A DNA stretch of 64,000 nucleotides from CADEDH01 sp050330635 (GTDB taxonomy: Bacteria; Actinomycetota; Acidimicrobiia; Acidimicrobiales; SZUA-35), in NCBI GenBank assembly GCA_050330635.1, contig JBHJNQ010000019.1, forward strand, positions 26,891-90,890, read 5' to 3'. Position 1 is the stretch's first letter. Each line of letters starts with the position of its first letter. The translations under genes and the position numbers were made by a program. Below are positions 51,804-60,316 of this stretch, piece by piece. Below the pieces are notes generated by a model, which was not told where the DNA came from, did not search any database, and saw nothing but the letters and a program-made list of their open reading frames with translations.

Positions 51804-53318
51804 ATGCTCCTCGTCACCCTCGCCGAGACCTCGGCCGCCGTCGCCGCCACCACCAGTCGCACATCCAAGGGCGAGCTGCTGGCCACCACGATCGCCGCGC
51901 TCTCCCCGGAGGAGATCGTACCGGGCGTCGGCTTCCTCGTCGGCCGACTCCGCCAGGGATCGATCGGGATCGGTTGGGCCACGGTGGCGGGGCTCGACCT
52001 GGCCCCGGCCACCGAGCCGACGCTCACCGTGGCCGACCTCGACCAGCTGCTGAGCGCCGTGGCTGCCACCACCGGCCCGGGCTCGGTGGGGGCCCGGGCC
52101 CGGCTCCTCACGGCCACGCTGGGCCGGGCCACCCGGGTCGAGCTCGACTTCGTCCGCCGGCTCCTGGTCGGCGACCTGCGCCAGGGAGCCCTGGCCGGCG
52201 TCGTGACCGACGCTGTGGCCCGCGCCGCCGCTGTCCGCCCGGCCGAGCTGCGGCGGGCCGTGATGCTGCGGGGCGACCTGGCCGAGACGGCGGCGGTGGC
52301 CCTGACCACCGGCGCCGACGGGTTGGCCGCCATCGACCTCGAGGTCGGCCGACCCATCCAACCCATGCTGGCCTCGTCGTCGCCCGACGTGGCGTCGGCC
52401 GTAGAGGCCCTGGGCCTGGTACAGGTCGACTGGAAGCTCGACGGGGCCCGCATCCAGCTCCACGTCGACGACGGTCGGGTCGGCATCTACACCCGCAACC
52501 TCAACGACGTCACGGCCCGCCTCGGTCACATCGCGGCGGCGGCCCGCCACCTGCCCTGCCGCAGCGCCGTGCTCGACGGGGAGGTCCTCGGCTTCTTCGG
52601 CGAGGAGCGGACACCCCAACCGTTCCAGGACACCATGTCGGTGTTCGGAACCGAGGGCGGGGCCGACGGTTCGGGCTTGGAGCCCTTCTTCTTCGATCTG
52701 ATGTTCCTCGACGGGAGAAGCCTCATCGACGAGGCCCTGTCGGCCCGATCGGTGGCCCTCGAGGGCCTGGTCGGTGACCGCGTCGTGCCCCGGATCACCA
52801 CCGACGACCCCGACGTCGCCGCCGCCCACCTCGACGGCGCCCTGGCCGCGGGGCACGAGGGGGTGATGGTCAAGGCGGTCGACGGGCGATACGAGGCGGG
52901 GCGACGGGGCAGGTCGTGGCGCAAGGTCAAGCCGGTGCACACGCTGGACCTGGTGGTGCTGGCCGCCGAGTGGGGCAGCGGGCGGCGGCGGGGCTGGCTG
53001 TCCAATCTCCATCTCGGCGCCCGCGACGCCGCCACCGGCGAGCTGGTGATGGTGGGCAAGACCTTCAAGGGGCTGACCGACGAGCTCCTGGCGTGGCAGA
53101 CCGACCAGTTCCTGGCCCGCAAGGCCGGCGAGCGCGACGGCGGCCGGACCGTGGTGATCGAACCCGGGCTCGTGGTCGAGATCGCCCTCGACGGGGCCCA
53201 GACGTCCACCCGCTACCCGGGCGGGGTAGCCCTCCGCTTCGCCCGGGTCAAGGGCTACCGGCCCGACCGCTCACCGGCCGACGCCGACACGATCGACGCG
53301 GTCCGGGCCCTGCTCTGA
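51804..53318 (+). CDS. ligB: ATP-dependent DNA ligase (LigB-like)
   Basis: The 504-residue enzyme has the nucleotidyl-transferase motif DWKLDGARIQLH with active-site Lys211, RNLNDVTARL, SAVLDGEVLGFF (motif III), FDLMFLDGRSLID, EGVMVKAVDGRYEAGRRGRSWRKVK (motifs IV-V) and RFARVKGYRPDR near the C-terminus. An N-terminal DNA-binding domain (1-190) makes it like mycobacterial LigB rather than LigD. It seals nicks with ATP. ATG 51804 is preferred over 51795 by alignment with typical MLLxxV starts. Confidence 0.9.
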   Translation: MLLVTLAETSAAVAATTSRTSKGELLATTIAALSPEEIVPGVGFLVGRLRQGSIGIGWATVAGLDLAPATEPTLTVADLDQLLSAVAATTGPGSVGARARLLTATLGRATRVELDFVRRLLVGDLRQGALAGVVTDAVARAAAVRPAELRRAVMLRGDLAETAAVALTTGADGLAAIDLEVGRPIQPMLASSSPDVASAVEALGLVQVDWKLDGARIQLHVDDGRVGIYTRNLNDVTARLGHIAAAARHLPCRSAVLDGEVLGFFGEERTPQPFQDTMSVFGTEGGADGSGLEPFFFDLMFLDGRSLIDEALSARSVALEGLVGDRVVPRITTDDPDVAAAHLDGALAAGHEGVMVKAVDGRYEAGRRGRSWRKVKPVHTLDLVVLAAEWGSGRRRGWLSNLHLGARDAATGELVMVGKTFKGLTDELLAWQTDQFLARKAGERDGGRTVVIEPGLVVEIALDGAQTSTRYPGGVALRFARVKGYRPDRSPADADTIDAVRALL

Positions 53319-53930
53319 ACGGGCGCCAGGCTGCCGGGGCCGAGCACCCAGGGGCAAGGGGCCGAAGTAGCCGCTGAGCACGCCGGCCTCCGGGTCGAAG
53401 CCGTTGGGGATGGACGAGAGCCCGACACCGAGTTGACCTCCACCCCGGTGCTGGCCGGTCACCTTCGCCCCGCCCCCATCGAACCGATCGGCCGGTCGGC
53501 CGGTCGGCCGGTCGGCGACCGACGTCGAGGACCTGTGGAGGCAGCCCGGAATGCGGATTGGACTGCCTCCACCAGGGCGGCGGCGACAGCCACCTGGCGG
53601 GGTGGCTGCTGCAAGGTGCAAGCGTTCCCGTTTGGCGGAAACGGTCTCGCTCGCAACGGCCTGTCTAGTCAACTCCGCCAACGAATACAACCAATTCTCC
53701 ACGTGTGCAGGGAACGCTACCCAGGCGTGTACGCCAGATTGCCCAGCGCCGAGCGACATGATTCGATCTGCTCCTTGTCGAACGTCGCAGGTCGCACGTT
53801 GGTATCCCATCGTCGACAGGCAAGACCGCAGCCCGGCGGGTGGGTCCCCAGCGGCTGCCGGCGCCCGACTTGAGGGCTCCTAGCAGCACACCTAGCGTTC
53901 GGCGATGAGCTCGATCGGGCCCCAGCCGAC
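53319..53930. other. 612-base gene-free region, partly less GC-rich
   Basis: No complete gene is seen. On the minus strand, near 53340-53450, a frame gives protein-like residues GQLGVGLSSIPNGFDPEAGV, perhaps a remnant, which I cannot identify. A short repeat of CGGTCGGC occurs at about 53489-53516. The middle (53620-53760) is less GC-rich than neighbours and lacks the usual codon pattern, so it may be old foreign or decayed DNA. Confidence 0.45.
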
Positions 53931-55181
53931 ATGATCACCCCAGGCGACATCGGACCGGGGATCCTCGATGGACTGCGGGTCCTCGACTTCACCCGCGTCG
54001 TGGCGGGGCCATGCCTGACCAGAGCCCTCGCCGACCTCGGGGCCGAGGTGATCAAGATCGAGCCGCCCGAGGGCGACCTGCTCCGTACCGGATGGCCCCG
54101 GCGGGGCGACATCGCCGTGCTGTTCGCCGGCCAGAACGCAGGGAAGCGCTACGCCTCGCTCGACCTCGGTCAGCCCGGAGCGGTCGACCTCGCCCTCGAC
54201 CTGGCCGAGCGGTGCGACGTGGTGGTGGAGAACTTCCGACCGGGGGTGGCCGACCGTCTCGGCATCGGCTACGCCGCGGTGCGGGCCCGACGGGCCGACA
54301 TCGTGTACTGCTCGGTGTCGGGCTACGGGCAGGATGGGGGCTCGGCCCTTCGTCGGGCCTACGCGCCCGTCGTCCACGCCGAGGTCGGCCTCCTCCACCA
54401 CAAGGCCAAGGAGTGGGGCAGCGGGCCCCGACCGGAACCCGTGTCGCACGGCGACATCGCCGCCGGCATGGCCGGCGCCCACGGTGTGCTGGCCGCCCTG
54501 TGGCGACGGGAACGCACCGGCCAGGGGGCCCACATCGACGCCTCGATGTGCGAGGCCATGATCGCCCAGAACGAGTGGACGGCGGTGGAGGTCAACGGGG
54601 GCCCCGACTACGACCGGTCGCCGTTCCGGCCGGCCAGGGCAGCCGTCGTCCAGATCGGCGATGCCGACGGCACGTGGGTGGCCATTCCCGGGAGCCCCGC
54701 CGCCGTGTTCCCGACCTACGCCCGGCTCTCGGGCCGGCCGGAGCTCCTCGACGACGAGCGGTTCGCCACCTTGGCCAGCCGGGGCGCCCACCTGGCGACC
54801 TGCCTCGAGCACCTGGCGGCGTGGGCCGCCACCTTCGACGACTTCGACACCTTCGAGGACGTGTTGTCGAACGGGGCCCGACTCCCCGTGGGCCGGGTCC
54901 GCAGCATCGCCGAGACGGTCGACACCGACTGGGCCGTCGACCGCAACGCCTTCATCGAGGTGCCGAGCGGCGACGCCACGGTTCTCGTCAACCGGGGGGC
55001 GTTGCGCATCGGCGGCACCGACGTCGGCCCCCGTCACGGGATCAAGCATCTCGGGGCCGACAACCGGGCCGTGCTCGGCGACGTCCTCGGCCTCGGTGCC
55101 GAGGCCATCGACGAACTGTTCCAGCGGGGCGTGATCGTCGAGGAGACCGACCCCGATCGGGCCACACCGGCCCTTGGGTGA
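53931..55181 (+). CDS. Family III CoA-transferase (CaiB/BaiF)
   Basis: The 416-residue protein has ILDGLRVLDFTRVVAGPCLTRALADLGAEVIKIEPP, DVVVENFRPGVADRLGIGY, and the catalytic-Asp region SHGDIAAGMAGAHGVLAAL. The second half is typical. It differs from the copy at 48.4 kb in sequence, so it is not a recent duplicate. The stop is followed at once by a 30-bp tandem repeat. ATG 53931 has no strong Shine-Dalgarno site. Confidence 0.87.
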   Translation: MITPGDIGPGILDGLRVLDFTRVVAGPCLTRALADLGAEVIKIEPPEGDLLRTGWPRRGDIAVLFAGQNAGKRYASLDLGQPGAVDLALDLAERCDVVVENFRPGVADRLGIGYAAVRARRADIVYCSVSGYGQDGGSALRRAYAPVVHAEVGLLHHKAKEWGSGPRPEPVSHGDIAAGMAGAHGVLAALWRRERTGQGAHIDASMCEAMIAQNEWTAVEVNGGPDYDRSPFRPARAAVVQIGDADGTWVAIPGSPAAVFPTYARLSGRPELLDDERFATLASRGAHLATCLEHLAAWAATFDDFDTFEDVLSNGARLPVGRVRSIAETVDTDWAVDRNAFIEVPSGDATVLVNRGALRIGGTDVGPRHGIKHLGADNRAVLGDVLGLGAEAIDELFQRGVIVEETDPDRATPALG

Positions 55182-55267
55182 CCCGGGTCGGGCCGTGCCG
55201 GCCCTGAGTGACCCGGGTCGGGCCGTGCCGGCCCTCAGTGACCCGGGTCGGGCCGTGCCGGCCCTCA
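55178..55267. repeat. 30-bp tandem repeat, three copies, between convergent genes
   Basis: Three 30-base units (55178-55207, 55208-55237, 55238-55267) each contain the palindrome GACCCGGGTC and a GGGCC-n5-GGCCC hairpin. They start at the stop codon of the CoA-transferase and end at the stop codon of the thioesterase, filling the whole intergenic space. They could form bidirectional terminators. Confidence 0.85.
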
Positions 55268-56038
55268 GCTCTCCGGGTCGAGCGGGGCGGTGGCGAGCGA
55301 GACCCCGGTGCTGGTGGCGAACGGGCCGTCGGCGTCGACGAGGGTGGCCGAACCGAGCGAGAGGCCGTCGGCGGCCAGCTGCTGGGACACCTCGACCCCG
55401 ATCCACGGACCGCGGGGATAGCGGGCCAGGGCCAGTGTGTAATCGGCGTTGATGTAGTGCAGGCCCTCGTCGCCGCTGTTGGCCAACGGGCAGGCCAGAT
55501 CACCGGTCAGGGCCGCCCGCACGAGAGGGCTGACGGGCTCGTCGTCGACGAGGAGGGCGGTGTCGTTGGTCCACAACCGCGACCGCTCCCCCGTTCCGAA
55601 GCCGCCGGCCACGGTGCGGATCAGCCACGGCCCGTCGGGTCCGTCGGCGGCGGGCGGCACGGTGTCCGGATCGGGCCACGACTCGGCGTCCGGGCGCCAG
55701 ATCCGACCGGGTGGCTCCTCCCCCGTGGCCAGGACCACGGCGGTGACCCTGGCCACCTCGTGGCCGTCGCAGGTGAGGTGGGCGTCGACCACCCGGATGC
55801 GTCGACCGTGGCGGACCGGGCGGACGGTGACCTGGACGGGGGCCATGGCCGCCGGGCGGAACAGGTCGACGGTGAGGCGGGCGGCCCGCCACCCGGCCTC
55901 GACGACGTCGGCCTCGATGACCCGGGCTGCCAGGCCACCGAGGAAACGGCCGTGGAGCATGTCGGGCGACCAGGGCCCACGGGCGTCGGGACGGGGACGG
56001 AAACCGTCGGGACCGGAATCGAACCAGGGAGCGATCAC
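55265..56038 (-). CDS. Acyl-CoA thioesterase-like protein (double hotdog)
   Basis: The 257-residue protein has the TesB-like pattern: RGPWSPDMLHGRFLGGLAARVIE in the first hotdog, then VDLFRPAAMAPV and, in the second, WPLAN-like CPLANSGDEGLHYINADYTLALAR. It likely hydrolyses acyl-CoA. GTG 56038 is the start because the conserved region APWFDSGPDGFRP begins there. It is divergent from the threonine aldolase gene. Confidence 0.72.
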   Translation of the reverse strand: MIAPWFDSGPDGFRPRPDARGPWSPDMLHGRFLGGLAARVIEADVVEAGWRAARLTVDLFRPAAMAPVQVTVRPVRHGRRIRVVDAHLTCDGHEVARVTAVVLATGEEPPGRIWRPDAESWPDPDTVPPAADGPDGPWLIRTVAGGFGTGERSRLWTNDTALLVDDEPVSPLVRAALTGDLACPLANSGDEGLHYINADYTLALARYPRGPWIGVEVSQQLAADGLSLGSATLVDADGPFATSTGVSLATAPLDPES

Positions 56039-56125
56039 CGCCGGTGGTCTAGCGCGGGACCGGCGCCGGCCACAACCCGGCCCCGGCGGCGACGGGTCGG
56101 GTTCGGCCCCGGGCACGCTGGAGCC

Positions 56126-57136
56126 ATGATCGACCTCCGCTCCGACACCGTCACCCAGCCGTCGCCGGCCATGCGGTCGGCCATCGCCGCCGCCGTGGTC
56201 GGCGACGACGTGTGGGGCGACGATCCGACCGTGGCCGAACTGGAGGTGACCACGGCCGGGCTGTTGGGCAAGGAGGCGGGGCTGTTCGTGCCCTCGGGCA
56301 CCCAGGGCAACCTGTGCGCGCTCATGGCCCACTGCCAGCGGGGCGACGAGTACCTGGTGGGCGAGGGGGCCCACACCTACCGCTACGAGGCGGGCGGGGC
56401 CGCCGTGTTGGGCAGCATCCAACCCCAGCCGGTCCGCACCCTCGACGACGGGCGGCTCGACCTCGACCACGCCGAGGCGGTGATCAAGCCGGACGACGCC
56501 CACTTCGCCCGCAGTCGACTCCTGTGCCTGGAGAACACGACCGACGGTCGGGTCCTGACCGGGCAGTTCCAGGCCGAGGCGGCCGCCCTGGCCCGTCGCC
56601 GCGGCCTGGGCCTGCACCTCGACGGGGCCCGGCTGTGGAACGCCGCGGTGGCCCAGGGGTTGGCGCCGGCCGAGGTGGCGGCCCCGTTCGACACCGTGTC
56701 GGTCTGCCTGTCGAAGGGCCTGGGGGCACCGGTGGGCTCCGTGCTCGTCGGCCCCGCCGACCTCGTGGCCTCGGCCCGCCGGTGGCGCAAGATGCTGGGC
56801 GGCGGGATGCGCCAGTCGGGGCTCCTGGCCGCGGCCGGGCTCCACGCCCTCGAGCACAACATCGACCGCCTGGCCGACGACCACGCCAACGCCGCCCGGC
56901 TGGCCGAGGGGCTCGATGCCATCGACGGTGTCGCGATCACCGGCTGCGCCACCAACATGGTGTTCGCCCGCTTCGGCGTCGACCCGGCGCCGGTCGTCGC
57001 CGCCGCCGCAGAGGCCGGGGTCCGCCTCGCCATCAACGGCCGCACGTGCCGGATGGTGACCCACCTCGACGTCGACGGCGACGACATCGAGGCCGTGATC
57101 ACCCTGGTCGACAAGGCGCTGGCCGGCTCCGCTTGA
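56126..57136 (+). CDS. ltaE: Low-specificity L-threonine aldolase
   Basis: The 336-residue PLP enzyme starts MIDLRSDTVTQPSPAMRSAI, with GDDVWGDDPTV, LHLDGARLWNAAVA and the PLP lysine in SVCLSKGLGAPVGS (Lys197). The C-terminal GCATNMVFARF is typical. It splits L-threonine or L-allo-threonine into glycine and acetaldehyde. An ATG a few bases upstream could be considered, but MIDLRSDT is the family start. Confidence 0.93.
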   Translation: MIDLRSDTVTQPSPAMRSAIAAAVVGDDVWGDDPTVAELEVTTAGLLGKEAGLFVPSGTQGNLCALMAHCQRGDEYLVGEGAHTYRYEAGGAAVLGSIQPQPVRTLDDGRLDLDHAEAVIKPDDAHFARSRLLCLENTTDGRVLTGQFQAEAAALARRRGLGLHLDGARLWNAAVAQGLAPAEVAAPFDTVSVCLSKGLGAPVGSVLVGPADLVASARRWRKMLGGGMRQSGLLAAAGLHALEHNIDRLADDHANAARLAEGLDAIDGVAITGCATNMVFARFGVDPAPVVAAAAEAGVRLAINGRTCRMVTHLDVDGDDIEAVITLVDKALAGSA

Positions 57137-57228
57137 GAGGTGGCGGCGGCGACATGCGATACTTTGCCCCGGCGCCATCGATGCCGAAGAGTAGAGATCG
57201 ACGTCACCAGCCGACCCCGGAGCACCCC

Positions 57229-58890
57229 ATGGCCAACGACGACAACGACGCCCCCAACCTCCCCGCCGGTCCCGAGTACGACGCCTATCGGGCCGCCTAC
57301 GAGGCGTCGCCCCTGCGCGACGTGCCGTTCGAAACGATGTCGGGGGTACCGGTCGAGCCGGTCTACGGCGACGCCCCGTACCCCGGCCAGTACCCGTACA
57401 CCAGGGGTGTCTACCCCACCATGTACCGGTCGCGGCTGTGGACGATGCGGATGTTCGCCGGGTTCGGCACGGCCGAGGACACCAACGCCCGGTTCCACGA
57501 CCTGCTCAACAACGGCGTCACCGGGCTGTCGACGGCGTTCGACATGCCGACCCTGATGGGTCGCGACTCCGACAGCCACTGGTCGACCGGGGAGGTGGGC
57601 CGGGCCGGCGTCGCCGTCGACACCCTGGCCGACATGGAGGACCTGTTCTCCGGTATCGACCAGTCGACGGTGTCGACGTCGATGACGATCAACGGGCCGG
57701 CCGCCATCGCCCTGGCCATGTACGTGGCGGCGGCGGAGAAGAACAACGTGGCCCGGGCCGACCTGGCCGGCACGATCCAGAACGACATCTTCAAGGAGTA
57801 CCAGGCCCAGAAGGAGTACATCTATCCGCCCCGACCGTCGGTCAGGATCGTCACCGACATGATCCGCTTCACCGCGGCCGAGATGCCCCGTTGGCACCCG
57901 GTGTCGATCTCCGGCTACCACATCCGGGAGGCGGGCAGCACCGCGGCCCACGAGTTGGCCTTCACCCTGGCCAACGGGTTCGCCTACGTGGAGGCGGCCA
58001 TCGCCGCCGGGGTCGACGTCGACGAGTTCGCCGGCCGGCTCAGCTTCTTCTTCAACAGCCACATCGACTTCTTCGAGGAGATCGGCAAGTTCCGGGCCGC
58101 CCGTCGCATCTGGGCCCGGTGGATGAAGGAGCGCTACGGGGCCACCGAGGAGCGGTCGCTGCTGTGCCGCTTCCACTCCCAGACCGCCGGGGTGTCGCTC
58201 ACTGCCCAGCAGCCGGAGATCAACATCGCCCGGGTGGCCATCCAGGCCCTGGCGGCCGCCCTGGGCGGGACCCAGAGCCTCCACACCGACTCCTTCGACG
58301 AGGCCCTGGCCCTCCCGACGGAGAAGGCGGCCCGCATCGCCCTGCGGACCCAGCAGATCGTGGCCCACGAGACCGGGGTGGTCAACGTGGCCGACCCCCT
58401 CGGGGGCGCCCCCTTCGTCGAGTGGATGACCGACGAGATGGAGCGGCAGGCCGAGGCCGTCTTCGCCCACCTCGACGACCTGGGCAACGGCTCGATCCTG
58501 GAGGGCGTCTACGCCGGCATCGAGAACGGCTACTTCGTCGGTGAGATCGCCGACGCCGCCTACCGCTTCGAGCGGGAGGTCAACGCCGGGCGGCGGGTCA
58601 TCGTCGGCGTCAACCAGTTCACCGATGGAAGCGACGGCCGCCAGGAGTTGTTGCGCATCGACGCCGAGACGGAGAACTACCAGCTCAAGCGGTTGGCCGA
58701 CGTGAAGCTCCGCCGCCACGACGACGCCGTGCACCGCACCCTGGCCGAGGTCCGGGCCACCGCCGCCGACCCGACCCGCAACCTGATGCCGCCGATCATC
58801 GACGCCGTCAAGGCCTACGCCACGCTGGAGGAGATCGTCATGGCCATGGAGGCCGAGTTCGGCACCTACGTGGAGAAGGCGATCATATGA
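57229..58890 (+). CDS. icmA: B12-dependent acyl-CoA mutase large subunit, isobutyryl-CoA mutase type
   Basis: The 553-residue protein is the TIM-barrel subunit of the methylmalonyl-CoA mutase family without the B12 domain. The residues that separate family members can be read with a constant offset of 13 from Propionibacterium MCM: Phe76 replaces Tyr89, Gln194 replaces Arg207, and His231 matches His244. Phe/Gln is the pair of isobutyryl-CoA mutase; Ala103 (MCM Ala116) differs from the Asp of 2-hydroxyisobutyryl-CoA mutase. It would convert isobutyryl-CoA and n-butyryl-CoA. The small subunit follows with a 4-base overlap. An upstream in-frame ATG (57154) adds residues of odd composition, so I start at 57229. 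Confidence 0.87.
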   Translation: MANDDNDAPNLPAGPEYDAYRAAYEASPLRDVPFETMSGVPVEPVYGDAPYPGQYPYTRGVYPTMYRSRLWTMRMFAGFGTAEDTNARFHDLLNNGVTGLSTAFDMPTLMGRDSDSHWSTGEVGRAGVAVDTLADMEDLFSGIDQSTVSTSMTINGPAAIALAMYVAAAEKNNVARADLAGTIQNDIFKEYQAQKEYIYPPRPSVRIVTDMIRFTAAEMPRWHPVSISGYHIREAGSTAAHELAFTLANGFAYVEAAIAAGVDVDEFAGRLSFFFNSHIDFFEEIGKFRAARRIWARWMKERYGATEERSLLCRFHSQTAGVSLTAQQPEINIARVAIQALAAALGGTQSLHTDSFDEALALPTEKAARIALRTQQIVAHETGVVNVADPLGGAPFVEWMTDEMERQAEAVFAHLDDLGNGSILEGVYAGIENGYFVGEIADAAYRFEREVNAGRRVIVGVNQFTDGSDGRQELLRIDAETENYQLKRLADVKLRRHDDAVHRTLAEVRATAADPTRNLMPPIIDAVKAYATLEEIVMAMEAEFGTYVEKAII

Positions 58891-59309
58891 CGGGTTCCGA
58901 CGGCGCGGCCGACGCCAAGCTGCGCATCATCCTGGCCAAGCTGGGCCTCGACGGCCACGACCGGGGCCTCAAGGTCGTGGCCCGCATCCTGCGCGACGCC
59001 GGCTTCGAGGTCATCTACCTCGGCCTCCGCCAGACCGCCGAGTCGATCGTGTCCGCCGCCGAACAGGAGGATGCCGACGCCATCGGCCTGTCGATGCACA
59101 ACGCCGGGCACATGACGCTCGCCCCCAAGATGCTGAAGGCGTTGGCGGCGGCCGAGCTGTCGATCCCCGTCATCGTGGGGGGGATCATCCCCGACGACGA
59201 CGTCCAACCCCTGTACGACGCCGGGGTGGCGGCGGTGCTCGGCCCGGGGGCATCGGCCGAGGAGGTGGCCCGCGCCGTTCGCGACGCGGTGACCGCCACG
59301 GCCCGGTGA
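58887..59309 (+). CDS. icmB: B12-binding small subunit of acyl-CoA mutase
   Basis: The 140-residue protein carries the B12-binding motif LDGHDRG with His24, the lower cobalt ligand, followed by a Rossmann-like fold (LSMHNAGHM, IPVIVGGIIPDDD). It supplies cobalamin to the large subunit. It overlaps the mutase stop (ATGA) and the GTPase start (GTGA). Confidence 0.93.
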   Translation: MTGSDGAADAKLRIILAKLGLDGHDRGLKVVARILRDAGFEVIYLGLRQTAESIVSAAEQEDADAIGLSMHNAGHMTLAPKMLKALAAAELSIPVIVGGIIPDDDVQPLYDAGVAAVLGPGASAEEVARAVRDAVTATAR

Positions 59310-60316
59310 CACCCCCGGCGTCGGCGGACGACATCGAGACCCTCTACAAGGCGGCCCGGGACGGGCACCGCCGGTCGCTCGGGCGCCTGCTGACCAGGGT
59401 CGAGCGGGGCGGTGACGCCGCCGACACCATCAGCGAGCTGGCCCATTCCGACGCCGGCAACGCCCACATCATCGGTATCACCGGCGCTCCCGGGGCCGGC
59501 AAGTCGACCCTGACGGGTCAGCTGGTGGCGCTCCTCGTGGCCCAGGGCCGCAAGCCCGCCATCCTCGCCGTCGACCCCTCGTCGCCCCTGACCGGGGGCG
59601 CCATCCTCGGCGATCGGATCCGCATGGACGATGTCGTCGAACCCGGGGCCGAGCCCTCGACCGCCTTCATCCGTTCCATGGCCACCCGGGGCCATTCCGG
59701 GGGCCTGGCCCTGGCCGTGCCCCTCGCCGTGCGCCTCTTCGACGCCGCCGGCTACGACCCGGTGATCATCGAGACGGTCGGCGTGGGCCAGGTCGAGGTC
59801 GACGTGGTGGGGGCGGCCGACACCGCCATCGTGGTCATGACCCCCGGCATGGGCGACGCCGTCCAGGCCAACAAGGCCGGACTGCTCGAGGTGGCCGACG
59901 TGTTCGTCGTCAACAAGGCCGACCGGCCGGGGGCCAACGACGTGCGACGGGATCTCGAGCTGATGCTCGACCTGAGCCACCTGACCGGCCAGGAGTCGGC
60001 CGACGGGTACCGGCCCCCGATCGTGATGAGCTCTGCCCTCGACGGCACGGGGGCCGACGACGTCCTCGACGCCGCCATGGCCCACCTCGCCCATCTTGAG
60101 GCCACGGGCGGTCGCACCACCCGCCGCCAGCACCGCATCCGGACCGAGATCCAGGCCCGGATGGAACAGGAGCTGGCGGCCATGACAGAATCGGTGCTGT
60201 CGTCGGCGGCCGGCCAAGCCATCCTGAGCGAGGCGGAGAGCGGGCTGATCCCGCCCACCAAGGCCAGCGCCGAACTGCTGATCACACTCGTCGACCACGC
60301 CGGAGATCCGACATGA
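59306..60316 (+). CDS. meaB: MeaB/ArgK-type G-protein chaperone
   Basis: The 336-residue GTPase has Walker A GAPGAGKST (60-68), VDPSSPLTGGAILGDRIRM, ETVGVGQVEVDV (switch-like) and NKADRPGAND (NKxD). MeaB proteins load, protect and reactivate B12 mutases. The GTG start overlaps the small mutase subunit. It is in the same operon as the mutase it would protect. Confidence 0.93.
   Translation: MTPPASADDIETLYKAARDGHRRSLGRLLTRVERGGDAADTISELAHSDAGNAHIIGITGAPGAGKSTLTGQLVALLVAQGRKPAILAVDPSSPLTGGAILGDRIRMDDVVEPGAEPSTAFIRSMATRGHSGGLALAVPLAVRLFDAAGYDPVIIETVGVGQVEVDVVGAADTAIVVMTPGMGDAVQANKAGLLEVADVFVVNKADRPGANDVRRDLELMLDLSHLTGQESADGYRPPIVMSSALDGTGADDVLDAAMAHLAHLEATGGRTTRRQHRIRTEIQARMEQELAAMTESVLSSAAGQAILSEAESGLIPPTKASAELLITLVDHAGDPT

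Noticed and set aside
53341..53450. Protein-like minus-strand stretch GQLGVGLSSIPNGF
   Set aside because: No family recognised and no start or conserved context; reported only inside the gap description.
57137..57228. Possible cobalamin riboswitch before the mutase operon
   Set aside because: The leader is under 100 bases, and I find no B12-box-like GCCACTG motif.
56383..58734. Minus-strand reading frame of 783 codons
   Set aside because: Antisense to threonine aldolase and mutase genes, both strongly supported.
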